56,679 bases of DNA, taken from positions 1-56,679 of the forward strand of contig JAPKZJ010000092.1 of assembly GCA_026393855.1 (NCBI GenBank). Reading direction: 5' to 3'. Below the pieces are notes generated by a model. That model was not told the origin of the DNA. It made no database searches and saw nothing but the letters and a program-made list of their open reading frames with translations. Each line of letters begins with the position of its first letter. Position 1 is the first letter of the stretch. Of the stretch, positions 50,856 to 56,679 are shown piece after piece. Source of the stretch: Candidatus Aminicenantes bacterium. GTDB lineage: Bacteria; Acidobacteriota; Aminicenantia; Aminicenantales; UBA4085. The position numbers were made by a program, and so were the translations under genes.

Positions 50856-52703
50856 ATGCCCAAATCGACGCCCCTCCTCGCGGCCGCCCCGTTGATGCTT
50901 TTACTGGCCGGATCTGCCGTTCTGGCTATCGACCGATACGCCGCCCCGAATCGCATGGCTCTCCAAGCCGGCGAGATCCACGCCGCGGCCGCCGCGGGCG
51001 ACCTAGTCAAGCTGAAAGCCCTGCTGGCCTCGGACCCGGCGCTCGTCCGCAGCCGCGACGGCAAGGGCATGACGCCCCTGCATATCGCGAGCGTTGAAAA
51101 GCGCAAAGACGCGGTCGCCCTTCTGCTGGCGGCGGGCGCGGATGTGAAGGCAATCGACGCCGATAAATACACGCCGCTTCACCGCGCCGCGTTCGTCGGC
51201 GACGCCGAGAGCTGCCGGCTGCTTCTCGAGGCGGGCGCCGATCCCAAAGCCGTCGAGACGATGGGCCGGACTCCGCTGATGCTGGCCTGCGGCTTCGGAA
51301 AGGATCTGGAAACGGTCAAACGCTTGATCGCAGGCGGGTCGGACATCAACTATGCGGTCCCGGGCGGCGACAACGTCCTGCTGTCGTCCCTTTTCTTCGG
51401 CAAGCCGGAGATCATCGATTTCCTGCTCCAGAGCGGGGCCCGGCTGGCCGAGGACGGGCGGTCGATCTGGATGGCTGTGCTGGTCTCCACCAGGACCGGC
51501 CAGGAGGCGGTCTTCGAGCAGGCCCGGGAGGCGGCGAAGAAGAAAGGCATGCCCCTGGACCGGATCGTGTCCCTGCAGGACGCGGCCAGCGGCGGCTCGG
51601 TCGCCATCGGCGAAGCCCTGTTGGCGGCTGGGTATACCGTCGACCAAAAGAACGTCTATGGCTGGACGGCGCTGCACGCCGCCGCGGACCAGGGCCGCAC
51701 GGCTTTCGTGCAATTTCTCCTCGCGCGCGGGGCGAAGATCGACGATCCGGACCGCATGGGCCGGACGGCCTGGCATTTGGCCCGGGAGAACAAGCACACG
51801 GAGACCGCCGATCTATTGAAAGCCCGCGGCGCGGCGCAGGGCAAGCCGAAGTTCCCCGAGCTCCGGGGGCTTTGGCTGGGCCAGCCCGAGCCCGGTGACA
51901 CTCCGGCTATTTTCGCGCCCGGGATCGTCTCGGGGTACGCCTACGAGAGCGAGCACAGCCCGGTCGCCTTTTCGCCGGACCTGAATGAGGCTTATTGGAC
52001 GCAAAAATACCGCGGGCCGCTGATGGTCTCCAAGCGGATCGGCGGGCTGTGGACAGTACCCCGGCCGGTCTCCTTCATGTCGCCGTGGGGGGATGGAGAG
52101 CCCTTCCTTTCGCCCGACGGAAAAAGGCTCTACTTCCTGAGCTTCCGCCCGCTCATGCCCGGCGGCCGCACCGACAAGGAGAACGTCTGGTATGTCGAGC
52201 GCCGGGGCGGGGACTGGGGCGAGCCCAAGCCGGAGTCGGAGGCCGTGAACGCCTTCGATCATCACTGGCTGTTCTCGGTCGCGGCCGACGGCACGCTCTA
52301 TTTCTCCTCCAGCCGGGACGGCGGGATGGGCGGCGGGGACATCTACGTCTCCAAGATGGCCGGCGGCGTCCACCAGGCGCCCCAAAACGCCGGCCCCGTC
52401 ATCAATACGGCCGGCGACGAAAGTATGCCCAGCATCGCGCCCGACGGAAGCTACATGCTGTTCGTCTCGCGCGAGCCCCAGGGCCAGTTTCGCATGCTGA
52501 TCAGCTACCGGGACGGCGAAAGTTGGACGAAGCCGGTCGGGCTGGGCGAGAAGATCGACAGCATCCAGCAGGGCCTGTGCCCGCTCGTCACACCGGACGG
52601 CAAGCTCATGTTCTTCATCGGCCAGGGCGACATCTACTGGGTGCGGGCCGACTTCCTCAAGAGGGGTCAGGTCTCAACATTCAACATTTCTCCAGCTAAT
52701 TGA
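50856..52703 (+). CDS. Exported ankyrin-repeat and PD40 propeller protein
   Basis: The 615-residue protein has a signal peptide. About eight ankyrin repeats (about 30-330) include GMTPLHIASVEKRKDAVALLLAAGADV, KYTPLHRAAFVGDAESCRLLLEAGAD and GWTALHAAADQGRTAFVQFLLARGA. The C-terminal half has PD40/TolB-like propeller repeats with FSPDLNEAYWTQKY, FLSPDGKRLYFLSF and SIAPDGSYMLFVS. Both halves bind proteins or cell-wall components; no enzyme motif is seen. The last residues after RADFLKR are read from the palindrome at 52661-52748, whose loop provides the TGA stop. The original C-terminus was therefore replaced. Confidence 0.85.
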   Translation: MPKSTPLLAAAPLMLLLAGSAVLAIDRYAAPNRMALQAGEIHAAAAAGDLVKLKALLASDPALVRSRDGKGMTPLHIASVEKRKDAVALLLAAGADVKAIDADKYTPLHRAAFVGDAESCRLLLEAGADPKAVETMGRTPLMLACGFGKDLETVKRLIAGGSDINYAVPGGDNVLLSSLFFGKPEIIDFLLQSGARLAEDGRSIWMAVLVSTRTGQEAVFEQAREAAKKKGMPLDRIVSLQDAASGGSVAIGEALLAAGYTVDQKNVYGWTALHAAADQGRTAFVQFLLARGAKIDDPDRMGRTAWHLARENKHTETADLLKARGAAQGKPKFPELRGLWLGQPEPGDTPAIFAPGIVSGYAYESEHSPVAFSPDLNEAYWTQKYRGPLMVSKRIGGLWTVPRPVSFMSPWGDGEPFLSPDGKRLYFLSFRPLMPGGRTDKENVWYVERRGGDWGEPKPESEAVNAFDHHWLFSVAADGTLYFSSSRDGGMGGGDIYVSKMAGGVHQAPQNAGPVINTAGDESMPSIAPDGSYMLFVSREPQGQFRMLISYRDGESWTKPVGLGEKIDSIQQGLCPLVTPDGKLMFFIGQGDIYWVRADFLKRGQVSTFNISPAN

Positions 52704-52748
52704 CGGCCTCGCGAAAAACAAATGTTGAATGTCGAGACCTGACCCCTC
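52661..52748. repeat. AGGGGTCAGGTCT palindrome, element 1
   Basis: Arms 52661-52689 and 52720-52748 are reverse complements at 28 of 29 positions around a 30-base loop. The outer 14 bases, GAGGGGTCAGGTCT, match the tips of elements 2 and 4, while the inner arm (AACATTCAACATTT) is unique. It overlaps the end of the ankyrin/PD40 gene. Confidence 0.85.
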
Positions 52749-52821
52749 CCGCTTGACAGCCGGCGGCGTCTCGTTTAGCGTAGCGGTGCGCGCCCGGAAA
52801 CCCGGGGAAAGGGAGACACCG

Positions 52822-53718
52822 ATGACCCGCTGTTCCACCCGCTTCGCCTTCGCCCTTGGACTCGTCCTGGCGGCCGCCGGCCTCGGCCTGGCCCAGGACA
52901 TCCAACTCGACGTTCCCTACGTTCCGACGCGCACCGCGGTCGTGGACGAGATGCTCCGGCTAGCCCGGGTGACGAAGGACGATGTCGTTTACGACCTCGG
53001 TTGCGGCGACGGCCGCCTGGTGATCGGCGCGGCCCAGAAGTACGGCGCCCGCGGAGTCGGCTTCGACATCGACCCCGAACGGATCAAGGAATGCCTGGAG
53101 AACGCCCAGAAGGCCGGCGTCATGGACAAGGTCAAGTTCATCCTGGGCGATCTGTTCGAGGCGGACTTCCGCGAGGCCACGGTCATGCCGATGTACCTGC
53201 TGACCTCGGTCAACCTAAAGCTGCGGCCCAAGATCCTGAAGGAGTTGCGGCCGGGGGCGAGGGTCGTATCACACAATTTCGGCATGGACAACTGGCGGCC
53301 CGACGAACAGACCATCGTCCGAGTCGAGGATGTGCCGCACGACGTCTTCCTGTGGATCGTCCCGGCCAATATCAGCGGGACCTGGATTTGGACCCTGGTG
53401 AACGGAAGTGCGCCGCAGGCTTATAAAATCGAAATCGCCCAGAAATTCCAGCACATCGAGGGCAGGATTATGATCGATGGGGCACCGGCCGAAATGAAGG
53501 ATCTAAAACTGCGGGGGGACAAGGTCGCTTTCACGGTCGAGACCAAGATCGGGGGTAAGCCGGCCGTTTTGGCGTTCGAGGGCACAGCCTTCCTGCACCA
53601 GATCGCGGGGATGATCAAGGGCAAGGTGGACGGCAAGGACGTCGCTTATGCCTGGAAGGCCGTGCGCGACCCGGCCACGGAGACGCGCATCGACGACGAC
53701 CCCTCGTGGATTTATTAG
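52822..53718 (+). CDS. Exported class I SAM-dependent methyltransferase
   Basis: The 298-residue protein starts at the ATG at 52822 (GAAAGGGAGACACC upstream) and has a clear signal peptide (MTRCSTRFAFALGLVLAAAGLGLAQ). The Rossmann methyltransferase domain has motif I VVYDLGCGDGRLVIGA, acidic loop GFDIDPERI and VKFILGDLFEAD. A beta-rich C-terminal domain (about 200-298) follows. SAM is not expected outside the cytoplasm, so export is puzzling. It may bind another ligand. The stop codon TAG (53716-53718) is the first three bases of the next palindrome. Confidence 0.82.
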   Translation: MTRCSTRFAFALGLVLAAAGLGLAQDIQLDVPYVPTRTAVVDEMLRLARVTKDDVVYDLGCGDGRLVIGAAQKYGARGVGFDIDPERIKECLENAQKAGVMDKVKFILGDLFEADFREATVMPMYLLTSVNLKLRPKILKELRPGARVVSHNFGMDNWRPDEQTIVRVEDVPHDVFLWIVPANISGTWIWTLVNGSAPQAYKIEIAQKFQHIEGRIMIDGAPAEMKDLKLRGDKVAFTVETKIGGKPAVLAFEGTAFLHQIAGMIKGKVDGKDVAYAWKAVRDPATETRIDDDPSWIY

Positions 53719-53816
53719 GGGTCAGGTCTTAAGATATTAGATTTCTTCTATCGATTTGCGACATTTATTGACAATTATCGCCATTAGAAAACTAATATCT
53801 TAAGACCTGACCCCTA
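53716..53816. repeat. AGGGGTCAGGTCT palindrome, element 2
   Basis: Arms 53716-53740 and 53792-53816 are perfect reverse complements of 25 bases, extended further with mismatches, around an AT-rich loop of 51 bases. The loop shares a segment (TTGACAATTATCG) with element 4. It sits between two convergent genes and could end both transcripts. Confidence 0.85.
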
Positions 53817-53821
53817 TTTTA

Positions 53822-54469
53822 TCAGGGCTGGCGGATCTCGAGAATTTCGGCTGAATCCGATAGGTCGTGACGGAAATGGCGCTCGGCTCGCTCGCGCGCC
53901 ACGAACCCGAAAGTCATCAACACCGCGCTCTCGGCCCGCTTGAGATTCACGGACTCGATCCGGATACCGCTGGAAGCCGCGAGGCCGCCGATCTTGTCGG
54001 CCGTAGCGTCCATATCGGGGATTTTCAAGGTATAGGCATAGCTGCGCCTCTTGGGAACCGCAGCCTCCACTTTTCGGAACAAGGCCAGAGTCAGGACGAT
54101 CATGGCGGTGAAGACGACGGCCACCAGATAATAACCGGCTCCCACGACCAAGCCCAGCGCGGTGACGGCCCAGAGCGTCGAGGCGGTAGTCAGGCCTTGG
54201 ACATGTCCGCCCGCCCGGATGATCGTGCCGGCGCCCATGAACCCGATCCCGGTGATGACGCCGGCGGCGACGCGCAGAAGGTCCGATCCGCCCGCCGCGG
54301 GGGCGGCGAGGATCATGCCCGAAAGGGCCATCATCATCGTCGCGCCGGTGCAAATCAGGATGTTGGTCCGCAAGCCGGCGGGCTTGTTGCTGAGCTCGCG
54401 CTCCAAGCCGATCGCCCCGCCCAGGACAAGAGAAACGGCCAACCGGATCAGGATGTCGGTAATGAGCAC
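53822..54469 (-). CDS. MgtC/SapB-family membrane protein
   Basis: The 215-residue protein starts at a GTG at 54469 with GGAGG five bases upstream. The first 125 residues contain the MgtC domain: GGAIGLERELSNKPAGLRTNILICTGA, GVITGIGFMGAGTIIRAGGHVQGLTTASTLW and four to five membrane helices. A cytoplasmic ACT-like C-terminal domain (about 135-215) follows. The family is linked to magnesium limitation and to control of ATP synthase in Salmonella, but its function in other bacteria is mostly unknown. The gene is monocistronic and flanked by palindromes on both sides. Confidence 0.9.
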   Translation of the reverse strand: MLITDILIRLAVSLVLGGAIGLERELSNKPAGLRTNILICTGATMMMALSGMILAAPAAGGSDLLRVAAGVITGIGFMGAGTIIRAGGHVQGLTTASTLWAVTALGLVVGAGYYLVAVVFTAMIVLTLALFRKVEAAVPKRRSYAYTLKIPDMDATADKIGGLAASSGIRIESVNLKRAESAVLMTFGFVARERAERHFRHDLSDSAEILEIRQP

Positions 54470-54501
54470 GGGAACCTCCGGCCCAATTATACGCCCCCGG
54501 C

Positions 54502-54600
54502 AGGGGTCGCGTCTTGCGATTTGCGGTTTCAATTGCCGTGGAACTGAAATAATTCCTATTTTTCGGCTCGAGAAACCGCAAATCGCAAGACACGACCCCT
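54502..54600. repeat. AGGGGTCGCGTCT palindrome, element 3
   Basis: Arms 54502-54530 and 54572-54600 are reverse complements at 28 of 29 positions with a 41-base loop. The tip AGGGGTC is shared with the other elements, but the rest of the arm (TTGCGATTTGCGGTTTC) is different. It lies between the divergent MgtC and protease genes and must sit in one or both promoter regions. Confidence 0.85.
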
Positions 54601-54654
54601 CGGGTTTCATAGGCGGCCTCTCTGGTGCTAAAATAAATGAACGAGGTGATCGGA

Positions 54655-55782
54655 ATGAAAAAACACGCCGCTGTCGGAATCTCCATAGCCCTTCTGGCCT
54701 TCAGTCTCGGCGTCTCCGGATGCGCCTGCGCCCAGGGGGATCAGAGCGCCGCCAAGGAAAAGCCCGCCGGACAGGTCCGCCCCCCGGCCGAGCCCGCCCC
54801 TGCGGCCAATTTCCAGCTGACCGAGGACGAGCGCAACACCATCGACGTCGTCAAGCGCAATAAAAACTCGGTCGTCTATATCACCAACATCCAGCTGGTC
54901 CGCGACTTCTTCTATGGGGAAGAGGAGAAGATCCCGAAAGGCAGCGGCTCCGGATTCGTTTGGGACAACGAAGGCCACATCGTGACCAATTTCCACGTCA
55001 TCGAGGACGGCGTCGAGTTCCTGGTCGCCCTGCCCAACGGAGAGCAGCGCCAGGCCAAGCTGGTCGGCAAGGAGGAGAGTAAGGATACGGCCGTCCTCAA
55101 GCTCGAAGGCGGGTTGAGCGGGATCTATCCCATTACGCCGGGCTCCTCGCGGGATATCCAGGTCGGCCAAAAGACGATCGCCATCGGTAATCCCTTTGGG
55201 TTCGACTACACGGTGACGAAGGGCATCGTCAGCGCCGTCGGCCGCAAGATCCTGGGCGCCGGCAACGTCACCATCCGCGACATGATCCAGACCGACGCCT
55301 CGATCAATCCCGGGAATTCGGGCGGCCCCCTGCTCAACTCGGCCGGCGAGCTGATCGGCATGAACACCGTCATCTACAGCCCGTCGGGCGCCTCGAGCGG
55401 GGTGGGTTTCGCCGTTCCGGTCGACATCATCAAGAAGATCGTGCCCGAGATCATCCGGACCGGCAGCGTGTCGCGCCCGGGGCTGGCTGTCTCGTTCGTG
55501 GCGGATGAATACGCCCGCCGGGCTCGGATCGAGGGGGTTGTATTGATGGAAGTCCAGGCGGGAACAGCAGCGTACGCGGCCGGCCTGCGCGGCGTCAGCC
55601 GAGACCGCTACGGCCGGACCTTCGTCAACGACGTGATCACGGCGATCGACAAAGCGCCGGTCAAGAGCTACGACGATCTGTTCACCGCCCTGGAGAATTA
55701 CAAGATCGGCGATAAGGTGAATTTGACGGTCGAAAAGAACGGCCAGAAGCGGCAGGTGCCGTTCACCCTCGTCCGCGATTAA
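54655..55782 (+). CDS. HtrA/DegP-like serine protease, lipoprotein with PDZ domain
   Basis: The 375-residue protein starts at the ATG at 54655 with GAGGTGATCGGA upstream and has a lipoprotein signal (lipid Cys23 in GVSGC). The trypsin-like domain has His114 (TNFHVI), Asp144 (SKDTAVLKL) and Ser222 (PGNSGGPLL), a full catalytic triad. One PDZ domain (about 290-370) includes TFVNDVITAIDKAPVKSYDDLFTAL. It degrades or chaperones misfolded proteins of the envelope. DegP is usually soluble and has two PDZ domains; this one has a lipid anchor and one PDZ, as in DegS-like proteins. Confidence 0.92.
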   Translation: MKKHAAVGISIALLAFSLGVSGCACAQGDQSAAKEKPAGQVRPPAEPAPAANFQLTEDERNTIDVVKRNKNSVVYITNIQLVRDFFYGEEEKIPKGSGSGFVWDNEGHIVTNFHVIEDGVEFLVALPNGEQRQAKLVGKEESKDTAVLKLEGGLSGIYPITPGSSRDIQVGQKTIAIGNPFGFDYTVTKGIVSAVGRKILGAGNVTIRDMIQTDASINPGNSGGPLLNSAGELIGMNTVIYSPSGASSGVGFAVPVDIIKKIVPEIIRTGSVSRPGLAVSFVADEYARRARIEGVVLMEVQAGTAAYAAGLRGVSRDRYGRTFVNDVITAIDKAPVKSYDDLFTALENYKIGDKVNLTVEKNGQKRQVPFTLVRD

Positions 55783-55783
55783 A

Positions 55784-55923
55784 AGGGGTCAGGTCTTAAG
55801 ATATTAGTTTTCTATTACCAATATTCGGCGTTTTTTGACGATTATCGACAAAAACCCTCACATCATAAGGCCTGCCCCCTTTTGTTCGGCAAAAGATAAC
55901 TTATATCTTAAGACCTGACCCCT
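55784..55923. repeat. AGGGGTCAGGTCT palindrome, element 4 (composite)
   Basis: The arm 55784-55804 is the exact reverse complement of 55903-55923 (21 bases). Between them lies a decayed second right arm (55862-55882, CCTGCCCCC for CCTGACCCC), so two copies overlap or one right end was duplicated. The interior resembles the loop of element 2. It starts two bases after the protease stop and runs into the argH stop. Confidence 0.8.
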
Positions 55924-56679
55924 CTTGATTTTATCGAGCGGCGGGGATCGAAGACCGCGATGACATCATGGTCGAATATCGGCGAAATGCGCCTCCATGC
56001 CTCCATTCCGAGCGCATTCAAAGGCGTTCCGGCCTTTTCCGCCTCGGCCACCGCCGCCCCGACGATGCCGTGGGCTTCGCGAAACGAAACGCCACGCCCG
56101 ACCAGATAGTCGACCAGATCGGCCGCGTACAGCCCGGGATCGAGAACGGCCGCCGGCACCTCCGCCCGAGGCCGGATGTGGCCCAGGGCCTCGGCCAGGA
56201 CCCGCATCACTTCGATCGGCTCCTCAACCCCCTCCCGGAGCGGACGCTTGTCCGCCTGCAGGTCTTTGTTGTATGTCGACGGCAGGCCCTTCAAGGTCAT
56301 GAACGTCGCCATCAGCCGGCCCGCGGCCGCTCCCGATGCGGCTCGGATCAGCTCGAAGATATCCGGGTTCTTCTTCTGCGGCATCAGGCTGCTCGACGTG
56401 GCGACCGCCGCGTCCATCTCGATCAGCCCGAATTCGCGCGTGACGTAGATCACCAGATCGGACGCCAGCCGGCCGACGTCAAGCATCATGACGGCCATGG
56501 CGTAGAGCACATCGAGAATAAAAGTCCGATCGGCCACGGCGTCCATCGGGTTTTCCGTCACGCGGCCGAATCCCAGGTCCGCCCTCATCTTCTCCCGATC
56601 GAGGGCGACCGTCGAGCCGGCCAGCGCCCCCGACCCGAGCGGCAGGACGTCGACCCTGGCCAAGGCCTCCCCTAGCCGC
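55908..56679 (-). CDS. argH: Argininosuccinate lyase, C-terminal part, cut by the window edge
   Basis: The enzyme splits argininosuccinate to arginine and fumarate. The visible 257 residues include LGEALARVDVLPLGSGALAG, the superfamily signature SSSLMPQKKNPDIFELIR with the catalytic serine loop, GLPSTYNKDLQADK and FREAHGIVGAAV. The C-terminus FDPRRSIKSRGVRS ends in the palindrome at 55784-55923: the residues SRGVRS and the TAA stop are read from its right arm. The natural end of ArgH lies at about this point, so function is probably kept. The 5' part lies beyond the window. Confidence 0.95.
   Translation of the reverse strand, partial: RLGEALARVDVLPLGSGALAGSTVALDREKMRADLGFGRVTENPMDAVADRTFILDVLYAMAVMMLDVGRLASDLVIYVTREFGLIEMDAAVATSSSLMPQKKNPDIFELIRAASGAAAGRLMATFMTLKGLPSTYNKDLQADKRPLREGVEEPIEVMRVLAEALGHIRPRAEVPAAVLDPGLYAADLVDYLVGRGVSFREAHGIVGAAVAEAEKAGTPLNALGMEAWRRISPIFDHDVIAVFDPRRSIKSRGVRS

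Noticed and set aside
52661-55923. CRISPR array, because similar repeats recur at spacings of about 0.8-1.3 kb
   Set aside because: The units are long inverted repeats separated by whole genes, not short direct repeats with uniform spacers, and there are no cas genes.
1-56679. Prophage or integrative element covering part of the window
   Set aside because: No integrase, phage structural gene, conjugation gene or tRNA-linked attachment site is visible; only short non-coding repeats are found.

Overview
The window is about 56.7 kb of high-GC bacterial DNA with densely packed genes, short gaps, some TTG and GTG starts, and many exported or lipoprotein genes. Beta-propeller, sialidase, fucosidase and DUF5696-type proteins, Ptb/Buk fermentation genes, a mercury-methylation pair (hgcAB) and many short palindromic repeats together suggest an uncultured anaerobic heterotroph. 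Candidatus Aminicenantota or a related Acidobacteriota-like lineage fits best. This placement is inferred from gene content; there is no rRNA gene in the window. I saw no tRNA, rRNA, CRISPR array, transposase or phage gene.

Layout. 1-2 kb: the start of an exported protein, a 6-bladed beta-propeller protein and a YefM/YoeB toxin-antitoxin pair with a recognisable TGTACA operator. 2-7.4 kb: guaA of the long, eukaryote-like type, a MITE-like repeat, a GH20-N-domain protein and guanine deaminase. 7.4-15 kb: a nickel locus (NicO/UreH-like permease, TonB receptor, NikR) split by a second copy of the repeat, then hrpA. 15-18.5 kb: two small lipoproteins and a CocE/S15 hydrolase. 18.6-26.2 kb: a minus-strand run of VKOR-DsbA fusion, a trimodular kinase-M23-aminotransferase protein, a POT peptide transporter, an M24 Xaa-Pro peptidase and a half-size chromate transporter. 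26.2-29.1 kb: an exported nucleosidase converging on a DOMON-esterase protein.

29.2-31.2 kb holds the most notable system: marR-hgcA-hgcB, a tight operon for mercury methylation led by a cysteine-rich MarR regulator under a strong promoter with nested ATTGT/ACAAT repeats. After thrC, 32.5-37.6 kb is a translationally coupled four-gene cluster (secreted protein, B12-binding radical SAM, NAD-dependent epimerase, second B12-type radical SAM) that matches no pathway I know. 37.6-42.6 kb is an L-fucose locus (SSS symporter, exported mutarotase, GH29 fucosidase) with a UroD-family protein. 42.7-45.3 kb carries pyrE, buk and ptb. 45.4-50.8 kb has a DUF4097 lipoprotein and two sialidase-like proteins, one fused to a DUF5696-like domain. 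50.8-56.7 kb has an ankyrin/PD40 protein, an exported methyltransferase, MgtC/SapB, an HtrA-like lipoprotein protease and the 3' part of argH.

Taken together the genes suggest an anaerobe that scavenges host-type glycans (fucose, sialic acid) and proline-rich peptides, imports nickel and ferments to short-chain acids. Four long palindromes with shared 12-13 bp tips but different, still self-complementary arms sit between the last genes. Two of them supply the stop codon and last residues of neighbouring proteins.
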